A stretch of 64,000 bases of DNA from Granulicella aggregans (GCF_014203275.1 NZ_JACHIP010000001.1:868001-932000), one strand, 5' to 3'; positions 55,233-64,000 are shown, counted from the first letter of the stretch. Notes: a model not told the origin generated them from the letters alone. Numbers and translations: made by a program.

Positions 55233-55693
55233 CACTTCTTCGTCTTCAACTCCGCAAGAAAGTTCGCCAACCGGTCCAGGTTGTCCTCGTTGCCCTGCCC
55301 GGCAAGCCGCTTGATCTGCCCGTAGACCTCCGGGGACTCGAACAACTGCCGGAATGTCAACTTCGTCTTCGTTCCAAGCTCATCAAAAATCGCTGTAAGC
55401 CGAAACTTCGGCGGCGACACATGCTCGATCACGATCCGTTCCGGAGGAGTGATCTCCACAATCCGGCACTCGTTCTCGTAGTTCGTCCCGTTCGGCCCGT
55501 GCATCGTGAACCGCCACGTTCCGCCGGGCTTCATCTCGAACTCGTGAAACGTGTTCGAGAACCCTCTCGGCCCCCACCACACCTTCAGTTGCTCCGGATC
55601 GGTCCACGCCTCGAACACCATCGCGCGGGGAGCATCAAAGACCCGCGTCGTTACAATCTCCCGTCGCAAGACGTCGTCATACTCATTTGCCAT
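55229..55693 (-). CDS. SRPBCC/AHSA1-family protein
   Basis: The 154-residue protein has the AHSA1 (Aha1 C-terminal-like) pattern: REIVTTRVFDAPRAMVFEAW, DPEQLKVWWGPRGFSNTFHE and RIVEITPPERIVIEHVSPPK, followed by the long C-terminal helix. It binds a hydrophobic ligand in a helix-grip cavity; the ligand is unknown. It overlaps the ArsR-type regulator gene by 11 nt and is presumably its target. Such ArsR-SRPBCC pairs are common in soil bacteria. Its last 4 nt overlap the stop of the convergent propeller gene. Confidence 0.9.
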   Translation of the reverse strand: MANEYDDVLRREIVTTRVFDAPRAMVFEAWTDPEQLKVWWGPRGFSNTFHEFEMKPGGTWRFTMHGPNGTNYENECRIVEITPPERIVIEHVSPPKFRLTAIFDELGTKTKLTFRQLFESPEVYGQIKRLAGQGNEDNLDRLANFLAELKTKKC

Positions 55694-56039
55694 CTTTACC
55701 GCTCCTTTGCTTTTCCTGCTTCGCTTTCAGGTGTACTTCCAGCCGGTCGAAACTCTCTTCCCACATCTCCCGGTAACTCTCCATCCACGCATCAATCTCC
55801 CGCATCGGTTTCACGCAGAGCCGGCAGGGCCTCCGCTGAGCATCGCGGCCCCGTGTAATCAGCCCCGCCCTCTCCAATATCTGCAGATGCTTGGTCAACG
55901 CAGGCCCGCTGATCGCGATCGACTCCACCAGTTCCTTCACTGGAGCTTCACCTCTGCGCAGTCGGGCCAACACCTTCCTGCGTACGGGGTGCGAGAGAGC
56001 GGAAAAGGTAGTATCAAGGCTTTTCACAAGATTCACCAT
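55683..56039 (-). CDS. ArsR-family transcriptional regulator
   Basis: The 118-residue winged-helix protein shows STFSALSHPVRRKVLARLRR-type helix 1-2, then ELVESIAISGPALTKHLQIL as the recognition region and a GLITRGRDAQRRPCRLC wing. No CxC metal site of the ArsR type is seen, so it probably senses a non-metal signal. A near-perfect 32-bp dyad covers its start codon, suggesting autorepression. It is coupled to the SRPBCC gene. Confidence 0.9.
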   Translation of the reverse strand: MVNLVKSLDTTFSALSHPVRRKVLARLRRGEAPVKELVESIAISGPALTKHLQILERAGLITRGRDAQRRPCRLCVKPMREIDAWMESYREMWEESFDRLEVHLKAKQEKQRSGKDGK

Positions 56040-56063
56040 ATCGTTAATTAACTATTTGGTGAA
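56032..56063. promoter_or_regulatory. 32-bp dyad operator at the arsR start
   Basis: TTCACCATATCGTTAA and TTAACTATTTGGTGAA form an inverted repeat with 14 of 16 positions matching and no spacer. It spans the start codon (56037-56039) and the 5' flank, a good position for autoregulation. Confidence 0.65.
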
Positions 56064-56114
56064 ATAAAAAATTGAAAAATACCCAACCGCTATAACCCAG
56101 CTAAAGCTGGTTTC

Positions 56115-56528
56115 CTACTCTACTGTCCACTGAAAGCACAAACGGTACCCATCCGGATCGGTAACGTTCAATTGCTTCATCCCGTAATAAGCGATTGACG
56201 GTTCCTTCACCACAACTCCCCGCATCCGAAGATACTCATACGCCCCATCCACATCCGGACAGGCAAAGTAAAGAATCACATCCTTATGCCAGATCACTCG
56301 CAAAGCTTCCGGTAACGCGGGCCGGACATTATTCTCGTAGGCGTTGTTGAGCATCAACTTCACCTCGCCCAGCCGCAGCATCGCCCACCCAAAATCGTCC
56401 TTCGCATCGCTGAACGGCTTCGACGTATTCACCACCTCGAACCCGATCACATCCCGATAGAACGCCACTGCGGTCGGCACATCGAAGACCACCAGCAAAG
56501 GCACCATCCCCTCAACCTGAATCGCCAT
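56115..56528 (-). CDS. VOC-family (glyoxalase/bleomycin-resistance-like) protein
   Basis: The 137-residue protein has the VOC fold: VPLLVVFDVPTAVAFYRDVI, GFEVVNTSKPFSDA, and the C-terminal YGMKQLNVTDPDGYRLCFQW with the usual Asp-Pro-Asp-Gly and a metal-site Glu or Phe region. Function is unknown; such proteins bind small ligands or modify them. It starts 3 nt after the PaiB gene stop (ATG at 56528, PaiB ending 56532), so the two are cotranscribed. A weak CAGCTAAAGCTG hairpin at about 56097 follows it. Confidence 0.88.
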   Translation of the reverse strand: MAIQVEGMVPLLVVFDVPTAVAFYRDVIGFEVVNTSKPFSDAKDDFGWAMLRLGEVKLMLNNAYENNVRPALPEALRVIWHKDVILYFACPDVDGAYEYLRMRGVVVKEPSIAYYGMKQLNVTDPDGYRLCFQWTVE

Positions 56529-56531
56529 CGG

Positions 56532-57167
56532 CTACTCTCCTCGCCCCACCAACTCCTTCATCCTCAGGCTCTCCGGAGACCCAATCCCCTCAAGCGCATC
56601 CGCCACCGCCAGCCGGTCCCGTTCACTTCGATTCTGGCTCACCTTCCACTTCCCTTCAAGCCTCCGAATCGGCAGCTCGAACCCGACAATCCCCTTCATC
56701 ATTGTCGCGATAAACTCCGCCGGAGCATCCCCCACCTTCCACGGCACCTCCGACGACGCTTCATGCGTGTCCGTCAGACTCGTGAGGTGTGCCAACATCC
56801 ACGCCGCATCCTCGACCACCCGCAGCGGCCCGTAGGCATGAACGGTCACATAGTTCCACGTCGGAACTTCCTTACCATCCTCTGCCTTGCCTGGGTACCA
56901 ACCCGCCGAGATGTAATGCTGAGCCCCAGCAAAGATCACCAGCGCATCCACACCCTCTGCCAGGTCCCTCCACTGCGAGTTGGCTCGCGAAACATGCCCC
57001 TTCAGCACCCCAAACTCCGCGCCCTCGGCGTCCTCGCACACCAGCGGAATATGCGAAGCTATCAGGCCACCGGCACCCATCGTCACCACCGCCGCCAGCG
57101 GATGCGCCCGCATCATCGCCTGCAGCACTGGCAGCCGCGTCTCCTCATTTGCCTTCGGAATATACAA
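56532..57167 (-). CDS. FMN-binding negative transcriptional regulator, PaiB-like
   Basis: The 211-residue protein has the PaiB split-barrel: LQAMMRAHPLAAVVTMGAGG, ASHIPLVCEDAEGAEFGVLK, HVSRANSQWRDLA and TWNYVTVHAYGPLRVVED, ending in a C-terminal domain with KWKVSQNRSERDRLAVADAL. It probably binds FMN. It follows the SpoIIE-type phosphatase gene by 3 nt and precedes a VOC gene, forming a four-gene run with the YihY protein gene. Confidence 0.92.
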   Translation of the reverse strand: MYIPKANEETRLPVLQAMMRAHPLAAVVTMGAGGLIASHIPLVCEDAEGAEFGVLKGHVSRANSQWRDLAEGVDALVIFAGAQHYISAGWYPGKAEDGKEVPTWNYVTVHAYGPLRVVEDAAWMLAHLTSLTDTHEASSEVPWKVGDAPAEFIATMMKGIVGFELPIRRLEGKWKVSQNRSERDRLAVADALEGIGSPESLRMKELVGRGE

Positions 57168-57170
57168 CCT

Positions 57171-59366
57171 CTACACCTGCCGCGCCAGCACCAGCGTAAT
57201 GTCGTCCGGCTGCTCGTCCGCCCCGATCCACGCGTCCAGCGCCAGCATCACCTGTGCCGAGATCACGTGCAGTGGCTCATCACGATATCGCGCCACCACC
57301 TCCATCAAGCGGTCCTCGCCAAAGTCTCCAAAGTCGTTCTCCGGCTCCGTCACTCCATCCGAATACGCCACCATAATGTCCCCGCTCGACATCTGGAAGC
57401 CGTCCTCCTCGTAGCTCATCCCATCCATCAGCCCGACCACGGTCCCACCCTTGTCCAGCCTCCGAATGCTCCCATCCCGGCTCAGGACCAACGGAGGCAA
57501 CTGCCCCGCATTCGAGTACGTCATCCACGAGGTCCGCGCGTCATAGTGCGCAAGAAACAGCGTCGCGTACTTCTCCGGCTGCGTGCTGCGATAAAGATGC
57601 CGGTTCAGCAGCGACAAAATCCTACCCGGCGACTGGAACAGCTCCCCCGCATCCTCACCCACTTCTTCGCGACTCACCGTCAGCCCCGAGACCGCATCCT
57701 TCGCGTACAGCACTTCCTCGCTCGCAAACCGGTAGGCCCGCACCGCCGAGTGCAGAGTCGCCATCAGCAATGCCGCCGAGATCCCTTTGCCGCTAATGTC
57801 CCCCAGCGCAATCCCCACGCCGCTCTCCGTCCGCAGCTTGCCCGTCAGATTCGCCTCGCTGTGGAACAGGATGAAGTCGTAGTAGTCCCCGCTCACCGAC
57901 CGCGCCGGCCTGCAAACCCCATGCAGCTGCAGATTCGCCAAGTCACAATCGGCATGAGGAAACAGGTTCGCCTGCACCTCCTGCGCAATCGACAGCTCAT
58001 TTTGCAGCCGTTCCTTCTCCTTCTGCTCCACTAACAGCCGCTGCAACGACCCCGTCATCGCATTGAACGACCGCCCCAGCTCCGACAACTGATCGACGCC
58101 CTTCACTTTGATCCGGTGGCTGAAATCTCCCCGGTCAATGCTCTGCGTCGCATCATACAAATCCGCCACAGACCCGGTAATCGTCCGCCCCAGCCTCACT
58201 GCTAGGTAGAGCGCAAGCAACTCAAGCAGAGCGAACACGACGATCAGCACAATCAGCGCGATCCGGTACGCACTCGTAATCACCCCGGCGAGCGATCCAC
58301 CAAACAACTGCCCGTAGAGCAGCGATGGCCGCGAATCCACCCGGATCGGGATGCTGTCTACGGCACCCGTGTCCCAGTTCGTCAATCGAAGCGTAGACAG
58401 AAACCGCACCTGGATGTCAGCCACATTGAGCGGAGGCGGAGCAGCACCGCCCGAAACCGAATCCGGCCGACCCCGCCTCGTCGACTGCTCTTTTCGCTTT
58501 ACTTGCCCTTCAGGCGTCTCGGCGGTCGGCGTAGGACTCGTCGATACCGCAAACAGTTCCGCCCGTCCCAGCCCCTCGGCCACCAACTCCATCAAGTGTT
58601 CGTCCACTTCCACGCTCGTGAGCAGGCTCAGAACGCGGTTGTCCGCCATCTTCTCCTGGTTGATCGCCACCAGGTAGAGTTCGTTTCCATCTAGCACCAG
58701 CCCGGCAAACCGCCCGTCCGGCAGCGTCGCTGCCCACGGCGGCAGCCCCAGCGGAGTTCGCACCGAACTGGCGTCCGCCGAGTTCTGGCTCACGCCGACC
58801 ATCACCCCATCCAGAAACAGCCTGCTCTGCCGATGCAACAGCGTCGCCCGCATCTCGTCCAGCGAGCTTCCGGTATTGTCATCCGGCAGCGACGCCACCA
58901 GGTCCTGTCCCTTCACGCCACCCGGCTGCAGACCGGCCGCCTGCAGCATCCGCCCAAATCGGTTGCCGTTCTGCCCTGCCAGCCGGTCACGCCCGGCCAA
59001 TAGGCGAGAATCCACCAGGTGAATCGCAAACTGACCCGCCGCAAAGTACCCGAACACGCTCACCAGCGTCACGCCCAGCACCACCGGCGTCAGCCCAAAC
59101 AGCAGATACGTAAGCACCAGCCTTCGCCGCAGACTCCACAGCAGTCGAGCCCGGATGAACCGCAGCGCCAGCGGTATCCCCACGCCAAAGAACGTGATCG
59201 CCGTCAGTACCTGCAACACCGCGAACAGCCCGTTCCACTCGCTGTTGCCCAGTCGGAACAGCCCCAGCACAAAGAACTGAACGGCCATCCAGAAAGCCGC
59301 GCCCTCCAATCCCCTCGGAGGTCGCTTGAGCCTGTCCATCAACCGCTTCAGCGGTTCCATCGTCAT
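57171..59366 (-). CDS. SpoIIE-family protein phosphatase with HAMP domain
   Basis: The 731-residue membrane protein has three or four N-terminal spans (about 20-130), a large extracytoplasmic loop (about 130-355) and another span (IALIVLIVVFALLELLALYL). A HAMP domain follows (RTITGSVADLYDATQSIDRG ... LGRSFNAMTGSLQRL), then a coiled coil and a PP2C/SpoIIE catalytic domain with the metal-binding Asp residues in SVSGDYYDF and LGDISGKGISAALLMA. It dephosphorylates an anti-sigma antagonist or similar target in response to an outside signal. It starts a few bases after the YihY gene. Confidence 0.93.
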   Translation of the reverse strand: MTMEPLKRLMDRLKRPPRGLEGAAFWMAVQFFVLGLFRLGNSEWNGLFAVLQVLTAITFFGVGIPLALRFIRARLLWSLRRRLVLTYLLFGLTPVVLGVTLVSVFGYFAAGQFAIHLVDSRLLAGRDRLAGQNGNRFGRMLQAAGLQPGGVKGQDLVASLPDDNTGSSLDEMRATLLHRQSRLFLDGVMVGVSQNSADASSVRTPLGLPPWAATLPDGRFAGLVLDGNELYLVAINQEKMADNRVLSLLTSVEVDEHLMELVAEGLGRAELFAVSTSPTPTAETPEGQVKRKEQSTRRGRPDSVSGGAAPPPLNVADIQVRFLSTLRLTNWDTGAVDSIPIRVDSRPSLLYGQLFGGSLAGVITSAYRIALIVLIVVFALLELLALYLAVRLGRTITGSVADLYDATQSIDRGDFSHRIKVKGVDQLSELGRSFNAMTGSLQRLLVEQKEKERLQNELSIAQEVQANLFPHADCDLANLQLHGVCRPARSVSGDYYDFILFHSEANLTGKLRTESGVGIALGDISGKGISAALLMATLHSAVRAYRFASEEVLYAKDAVSGLTVSREEVGEDAGELFQSPGRILSLLNRHLYRSTQPEKYATLFLAHYDARTSWMTYSNAGQLPPLVLSRDGSIRRLDKGGTVVGLMDGMSYEEDGFQMSSGDIMVAYSDGVTEPENDFGDFGEDRLMEVVARYRDEPLHVISAQVMLALDAWIGADEQPDDITLVLARQV

Positions 59367-59372
59367 CCCCTA

Positions 59373-60392
59373 CTACCCCTCCCGCTCGGCTTCACGCGCC
59401 AGCGCCAGAGTATATCGAGTCGCCGAAAAATGCGCCCCCGCCAGCAGCAGCAGACCCGACAGGAACGCCCACATCATCAGTCCCACCGAGATATAAAACG
59501 GCCCATACACCGACTGGAAGTCCAGCCACGGCAGCGCCAGGATATACAAAACCTTCGCTCCCTCCCACGCCAGCCCCACCACGATCGCCGTCGGAAGCAC
59601 CGCCCGCGCTGGCACCTGCCGGTTTGGCAGCGCCCAATAGATCAGGAAGAACAGCAGGATGCTCACCACCCCGCCCACCAAATGGAGAAACGACCCCGCC
59701 ACAAACCGGAACACCACATTGTCCGTATGCCCGAAGAACACAAATCTCACCACCGACTGCTGCCCCGCCGACAGCGCAACCGAGATCATCGAGAGCGCGC
59801 CCACCGCAAACGCCAGCCCCAGCGATACCGCCTGGTTGTGCAGATAGTTCCGGTTCTTCGTCACTCCCCAGACGTTATTCAGCGCCACCTCCAGCGGCAG
59901 GAACACGCCGGTAGACGTCACCAGCAGCATCACCAGCGAAAAGACTTGTGTACCCTTCCGCGGATGCGCGAGTATCTGCATATTTCGGACGATAAAGTCC
60001 TGTCCTACTGGCAGAAAACTCCGCATCATATCCCCCACGACGCTCTCCATCGCAGTCGAGTGGAAGACCTGCCGCGTGATGGTCAGCAACAGCACTATGA
60101 ATGGAAACAGGGACAGGATCACATTCGCCGCCACGCTGAAGGCATAGGTATGCACCTCGGTCCCCGCCATATACTTCGCCAGCGCCACTATCTGCGAGCC
60201 CGCCCCACCGGGAACCTTTGGCCGCAAAGTTTCAATCGGCTCCGGCTCTTTCTCTCCATCGGAACCCTTCGCTGCCTCATTTTTCGCTACGCTGGTCTGC
60301 AGTTCAGGACGCACCCGCTCAGGCACGATCACCTCCGCACCGCGCCGCCGCTCCTCAGGCTCCCCCGTCTTCATAGGCAAAATCGATGGCAT
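59373..60392 (-). CDS. YihY/BrkB-family membrane protein
   Basis: The 339-residue protein has an acidic/polar N-terminal extension of about 70 residues. A six-span YihY/UPF0761 core follows (VHTYAFSVAANVILSLFPFI, LEVALNNVWGVTKNRNYLHN, FVAGSFLHLVGGVVSILLFF and others). The function of this widespread family is unknown; it is sometimes annotated as ribonuclease BN by error. It overlaps no other gene and is followed after 6 nt by the phosphatase gene, so it heads the run YihY-phosphatase-PaiB-VOC. Confidence 0.9.
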   Translation of the reverse strand: MPSILPMKTGEPEERRRGAEVIVPERVRPELQTSVAKNEAAKGSDGEKEPEPIETLRPKVPGGAGSQIVALAKYMAGTEVHTYAFSVAANVILSLFPFIVLLLTITRQVFHSTAMESVVGDMMRSFLPVGQDFIVRNMQILAHPRKGTQVFSLVMLLVTSTGVFLPLEVALNNVWGVTKNRNYLHNQAVSLGLAFAVGALSMISVALSAGQQSVVRFVFFGHTDNVVFRFVAGSFLHLVGGVVSILLFFLIYWALPNRQVPARAVLPTAIVVGLAWEGAKVLYILALPWLDFQSVYGPFYISVGLMMWAFLSGLLLLAGAHFSATRYTLALAREAEREG

Positions 60393-60467
60393 ATCTTTAG
60401 ATCACCCAACAAACAAACCCTTGTCATTTCTGGCACTATCGTTTGTCATCCGTCGGCACCAGCAATT

Positions 60468-60540
60468 GTCATCCTTCGCGAAGCGGAGGATCTGCTTCTG
60501 CTCTTGATCTTGCCGTCATCCTGAGCGAAGCGAAGGACCG
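60468..60540. repeat. two GTCATCC...GAAG repeats, partial forms
   Basis: GTCATCCTTCGCGAAGCGG (60468) and GTCATCCTGAGCGAAGCGAA (60515, ending AAGGACCG) lie head to tail without long stems. They fill the gap between queG and the YihY gene. Confidence 0.65.
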
Positions 60541-60594
60541 CGACGAACCCATAGACGCCCAAGCTCTCCGAACCTTTCGGTTAACACGCTCGAT

Positions 60595-60631
60595 CCCTGT
60601 CCCTACACCCTACACGCTACCCACTACACCC
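60595..60631 (-). other. G-rich tract at the queG 3' end (RNA strand)
   Basis: On the - strand five G3 runs occur: GGG-TGTAGT-GGG-(9 nt)-GGG-TGTA-GGG-ACA-GGG. It spans the last codons of queG and its 3' flank. It is a candidate G-quadruplex with one long loop. Confidence 0.5.
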
Positions 60632-61746
60632 TGCCTTTCCAAGGCCCACCGAGCAGCCTCCGCCAGCACCTCATCCTCCCCCTCCGCCCATTCGGCAAGC
60701 TTCGGGCCAAACTCCCCTAAACCACTATTCCCCATCGCAATCGCCACATTCCGCATCAGCCGTTTCCTTCCTGTCCGCTCCAGCGGAGACCCCTTGAACC
60801 ACCGCTTAAACTCCTTATTATCCAGAGAACCCAGCCACGCCAAAGAGGGATTCACCAGCTCCCGCCTCACCTCCATCCCCTCAGTCACGCCCACCACAGC
60901 TTTCCCTGATCTCTTGTTCCAGGGACAAACATCCTGGCAGATATCGCACCCAAACACCTGCCGGCCCATCCCCTCGCGCAGCTCCTCAGCGATAGCCCCC
61001 TTCTTCTCAATGGTCAGATAAGCAATACATCGCGAAGCGTCCATCTCTTGCGGAGCCACCAGCGCATCCGTAGGACAAGCCTCAATACACCGAGTACAAC
61101 TTCCACACCGGTCAGCCGCGGCAATCTGCGCCACCGCCCCACCTACCTCCAGCGAAGTAATCACCACCCCCAGCAGCAGCCACGACCCCATCCCCTGGTT
61201 GATCACACACGTATTCTTCCCCACCCATCCAACGCCCGCCCGCGCCGCCAGACTTCGCTCCACGATCGGCCCCGTATCCACATAACACCGCGTCTCACAC
61301 GCCACGCGACTGCGAATCGTCGCCTCCACCACCCTTAGCCTCGTCAGCATCTCCAGGTGATAGTCCGTAGCCACCAGCTCCGCAGGCCCTTCTCCCTTCT
61401 CCCTACTACCCGACCACGCATACCTTCCGATCCACCCGGCGCCTTCCGGAGCCTCCTCCACCGAAAGCGCCTCCTCCGACCCATAGTTCAGCGCACAGAC
61501 GACCACTGATCGCGCCCACGGAATGGCCACCTTCACCCCCTCACGCAGCAACACCCCGTCTTCATCCCGCCGCTTCAGGTACTCCATCTCCCCCGCGCGC
61601 CCCGCCTCCACCCAGGCCGCAAATCGTTCACCCTCAGCCTCTCCGGCATCCGCTCCCGCAACCCCGAAGAGATGAAACCCAGCCCCAAGCGCAGCCTCAC
61701 GGACCTCCGCCTCCATCTCCGCTGTCCATCGTTCTTCGCCAACCAT
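60610..61746 (-). CDS. queG: epoxyqueuosine reductase
   Basis: The 378-residue enzyme does the last step of queuosine synthesis in tRNA (epoxyqueuosine to queuosine), using cobalamin and two [4Fe-4S] clusters. Both cluster motifs are visible (CGSCTRCIEACPTDAL and CDICQDVCPWN), as is the catalytic Asp region CYVDTGPIVERSLAARAGVG. A HEAT-like C-terminal domain ends the protein. Its last codons are part of a G-rich repeat (see 60595-60631). It is divergent from pyrE with a 36-nt gap. Confidence 0.95.
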   Translation of the reverse strand: MVGEERWTAEMEAEVREAALGAGFHLFGVAGADAGEAEGERFAAWVEAGRAGEMEYLKRRDEDGVLLREGVKVAIPWARSVVVCALNYGSEEALSVEEAPEGAGWIGRYAWSGSREKGEGPAELVATDYHLEMLTRLRVVEATIRSRVACETRCYVDTGPIVERSLAARAGVGWVGKNTCVINQGMGSWLLLGVVITSLEVGGAVAQIAAADRCGSCTRCIEACPTDALVAPQEMDASRCIAYLTIEKKGAIAEELREGMGRQVFGCDICQDVCPWNKRSGKAVVGVTEGMEVRRELVNPSLAWLGSLDNKEFKRWFKGSPLERTGRKRLMRNVAIAMGNSGLGEFGPKLAEWAEGEDEVLAEAARWALERQGVVGSV

Positions 61747-61782
61747 GGCCGTAAGACCCTCTACCGCTAAAATAGTCTAGCC

Positions 61783-62463
61783 ATGCCAACCGACACCCGC
61801 TCCGCCCTGCTCGACCTTATCGCCACCCACTCCTTCAAGCTCGGCGACTTCACTCTCGCCAGCGGAGCCAAGAGCGACTACTACATCGACTGCCGCGTCA
61901 CGACCCTCCACGCCGAAGGCGGCCGCCTCTCCGGCCTCGTTCTCTACGAGATGATCCGCGAATACATCCCCAACGCTTACGCTATCGAAGCCGTGGGCGG
62001 CCTCACCATGGGTGCCGACCCCCTCGTTTCGAACATCGCCAGCGCCAGCGCCTGGGCCCTCGCCGACCACCGCGAGATCCTCGAACTCTCCCTCGCCATG
62101 GCCGACGACCCCGACTTCCCATCCGAAGAAGACCCCGGCCCCGAGCCCACCCTCATCCACGGCTTCCTCGTCCGCAAATCCGAAAAGACCCACGGAACTG
62201 GACGCAAAATAGAGGGTTTCCTCAAGCCCGGCGCTCAAGTCGTCATTGTCGACGACGTCTGCACCACCGGAGGATCCACCATCACCGCTATCGAAGCCGC
62301 CCGCGAAGCCGGCATGATCGTCGCCGGCGTCCTCTGCCTGGTCGACCGCGAACAAGGTGGCCGCGCCAGGATCGAAGCCGCCGCCGAAGGCGCGCCCTTC
62401 CTCGCCGCCTTCACCGCAAACGACGTCCGCAAAGCGCATCTCGCTTTGCCCGCGTCGCGATAA
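61783..62463 (+). CDS. pyrE: orotate phosphoribosyltransferase
   Basis: The 226-residue enzyme makes OMP from orotate and PRPP. The PRPP loop is VVIVDDVCTTGGST, the flexible catalytic loop RKSEKTHGTGRKIEG, and the orotate segment FTLASGAKSDYYIDCR. About 25 acidic residues (around SLAMADDPDFPSEEDPGPEP) are inserted just before the flexible loop, unlike the E. coli enzyme. TAAAAT lies 9 nt before the ATG. The mtnA gene starts 11 nt after its stop codon. Confidence 0.95.
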   Translation: MPTDTRSALLDLIATHSFKLGDFTLASGAKSDYYIDCRVTTLHAEGGRLSGLVLYEMIREYIPNAYAIEAVGGLTMGADPLVSNIASASAWALADHREILELSLAMADDPDFPSEEDPGPEPTLIHGFLVRKSEKTHGTGRKIEGFLKPGAQVVIVDDVCTTGGSTITAIEAAREAGMIVAGVLCLVDREQGGRARIEAAAEGAPFLAAFTANDVRKAHLALPASR

Positions 62464-62474
62464 ACTAAATACAC

Positions 62475-63548
62475 ATGATTCCCACCCTCGAATGGCTTCC
62501 CACCGGCGTCAACTTCCTCGATCAGACCAAGCTCCCGCTTGAAGAGACCTACGTTCTCGCGACCGACTACAAACAGGTCGCCACCGTCATCCGCGACATG
62601 ATCGTCCGCGGCGCTCCCGCCATCGGCGTCTCCGCCGCCATGGGCGTCGCCATCGGCATTCAGCGCAGCCAAGCAACATCTCTCGCCGAGCTGACCAAAG
62701 AGGTCGCCGAGATCGACGCTCACCTCGCCGCCACCCGGCCCACCGCCGTCAACCTCTTCTGGGGCATCGCCGAGATCCGCAATCTCTACAACAATCTCGC
62801 CGCCAAGAACACCCCCATCTCCGAGATCAAGGAAGCCGTCGTAGCCCGCGCCCGCCAGATGTACGACGAGGACATCGCTGCCTGCAAGCAGATGGGCGCA
62901 AACGGCGCATCCCTGCTGCCGAAGCAGGGCACCGTCCTCACCCACTGCAACGCCGGAGCACTCGCCACCTGCGGCTACGGCTCAGCTCTCGGAGTCATCC
63001 GCGCAGCCATCGAAGCCGGCCATAAGATCGACGTCTTTGCCGACGAGACCCGCCCCTTCCTGCAAGGCGCGCGCCTCACCGCATGGGAGCTCATGAAGGA
63101 CAACATCCCCACCACGGTCCTCTGCGACAATATGGCCGCCTCGCTCATGTACCAGGGCAAGATTCAGGCCGTCATCGTCGGCGCAGACCGCATCGCGGCC
63201 AACGGCGACGTCGCCAACAAGATCGGGACGTATGGTGTGGCAATTCTGGCTAAAGAACACGGCATCCCCTTCTACGTAGCCGCCCCCTGGTCCACCATCG
63301 ACATCAAGACGGCTCACGGCGGCCTCATCCCCATCGAACAGCGCTCCGCCCTCGAAGTTACTCACTCCAACGGCAAGCAGATGACCCCCGATGGCGTTGG
63401 GATCGAGAACCCCGCCTTCGACGTCACCCCGGCGAAGTACGTCACCGCCATCATCACAGAGCGCGGCGTCCTCACCGGCCCTTACAACGAATCAATCCAG
63501 GCCTTCGCCTCCGCCGACACGACGCAACCCGCGCTCGTCGAAGCCTAA
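62475..63548 (+). CDS. mtnA: S-methyl-5-thioribose-1-phosphate isomerase
   Basis: The 357-residue enzyme acts in the methionine salvage pathway, converting methylthioribose-1-phosphate to the ribulose form. The motifs are [20 protein letters not shown], the catalytic Cys in [15 protein letters not shown], and the catalytic Asp in [20 protein letters not shown]. It is also related to the eIF2B family, but the Cys and Asp support MtnA. No other salvage genes are in this window. It is close behind pyrE and probably cotranscribed with it. Confidence 0.96.
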   Translation: MIPTLEWLPTGVNFLDQTKLPLEETYVLATDYKQVATVIRDMIVRGAPAIGVSAAMGVAIGIQRSQATSLAELTKEVAEIDAHLAATRPTAVNLFWGIAEIRNLYNNLAAKNTPISEIKEAVVARARQMYDEDIAACKQMGANGASLLPKQGTVLTHCNAGALATCGYGSALGVIRAAIEAGHKIDVFADETRPFLQGARLTAWELMKDNIPTTVLCDNMAASLMYQGKIQAVIVGADRIAANGDVANKIGTYGVAILAKEHGIPFYVAAPWSTIDIKTAHGGLIPIEQRSALEVTHSNGKQMTPDGVGIENPAFDVTPAKYVTAIITERGVLTGPYNESIQAFASADTTQPALVEA

Positions 63549-63675
63549 ACCTCTTGCCACCCTCTCATCGCACCTCGCGGTGGGAGGGTCAAACGCTACC
63601 GCCGCGAAGTTCATCTCCCACAACTCCACGCAGCAATTCAGACCACGCTACCCAAGCCGGGCGGATAATCGATCA

Positions 63676-63981
63676 GTGCTGCCCGCCGTCTTCAATCCGC
63701 GCCAGAAGTCCCTCATTCGCGGAAACATCCTCGTGCTCTCCAGTCTTCTAGCCGCCTTCCCCCTCTCCGGCTTCCCGCATAACCGAGCCACCCCCTACCT
63801 CGTCATCCCCACCCTCCTGGCCATCGCCGGTACCGTCGACACGGTTCGCTGCATCCGCCGCCGCTGGAGCTTCTATCACGCTGGCGTCATCCTCTGCATC
63901 TATATGGACCTGATGGCCCTCACGCTCATCCTCGTCTTCCTGCTTTACCCCTACGCTCTCTGGATGAGCGGCGCTCATTAA
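63676..63981 (+). CDS. small membrane protein of unknown function
   Basis: The 101-residue product (from GTG 63676) has three hydrophobic segments (NILVLSSLLAAFPLSGF, YLVIPTLLAIAGTVDTV and ILCIYMDLMALTLILVFLLY), with short polar loops including RCIRRRWSFYHAG. The longer frame to 63391 overlaps mtnA in another frame and is low-complexity. GATAAT lies 6 nt before the GTG, so the transcript may be leaderless. No family is recognised. The rest of the window after it contains nothing I can support. Confidence 0.6.
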   Translation: MLPAVFNPRQKSLIRGNILVLSSLLAAFPLSGFPHNRATPYLVIPTLLAIAGTVDTVRCIRRRWSFYHAGVILCIYMDLMALTLILVFLLYPYALWMSGAH

Positions 63982-64000
63982 CCCAATGCTGGCGAACGTC

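Overview
The window looks like a chromosomal segment of an acidobacterium of the Terriglobales/Acidobacteriaceae type (Granulicella, Edaphobacter or Terriglobus-like). This is inferred from the GC-rich codon use outside the left end, the very loosely spaced but complete str-S10-spc-alpha ribosomal cluster, a DUF3467 gene, abundant intergenic palindromic repeats, and several secreted beta-propeller proteins. No 16S gene is present, so the genus cannot be fixed from this window.

Positions 1 to about 10,840 hold an integrated phage-like element of visibly lower GC. A tyrosine integrase abuts a tRNA-Leu(UAG) gene. Next come an excisionase-like HTH protein, a sigma-like protein, a CHC2/TOPRIM primase, an AT-rich candidate origin, two small genes, and an HK97-type head module (TerS, portal, prohead protease, major capsid protein). 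The large terminase is missing from its usual slot between TerS and portal, and no tail or lysis genes are visible. This suggests a capsid-forming phage satellite that would depend on a helper, unless the missing genes lie left of position 1.

Positions 10,977 to 18,271 are core chromosome on the + strand: DUF3467 protein, GT39-like membrane glycosyltransferase, TPR protein, an NfeD-type membrane protease followed by its slipin partner, and a SPOR-domain protein. Two families of palindromic repeats lie between them.

Positions 18,461 to 41,369 are one co-directional cluster of 35 genes on the - strand: rpsL-rpsG-fusA-tuf, then the S10 genes (rpsJ to rpsQ), the spc genes (rplN to secY), adk-map-infA-rpmJ, and the alpha genes (rpsM-rpsK-rpsD-rpoA-rplQ). 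A clear promoter (TTGACT-17-TATTGT) lies about 470 nt upstream of rpsL and a terminator follows rplQ. Spacers are mostly 60-200 nt and contain hairpins, repeats and one canonical G-quadruplex motif.

Positions 41,926 to the right end carry a GT-C-like membrane protein, an S9 peptidase, envelope lipoproteins with beta-propellers, ribH (fused to a VOC-like domain)-nusB, a crotonase, an ArsR/SRPBCC pair with a visible operator, a VOC protein and PaiB, a SpoIIE phosphatase and YihY protein, then queG, pyrE and mtnA, and a small membrane protein. Several genes here have a -10-like hexamer only 6-7 nt before the start codon, which suggests leaderless transcripts.
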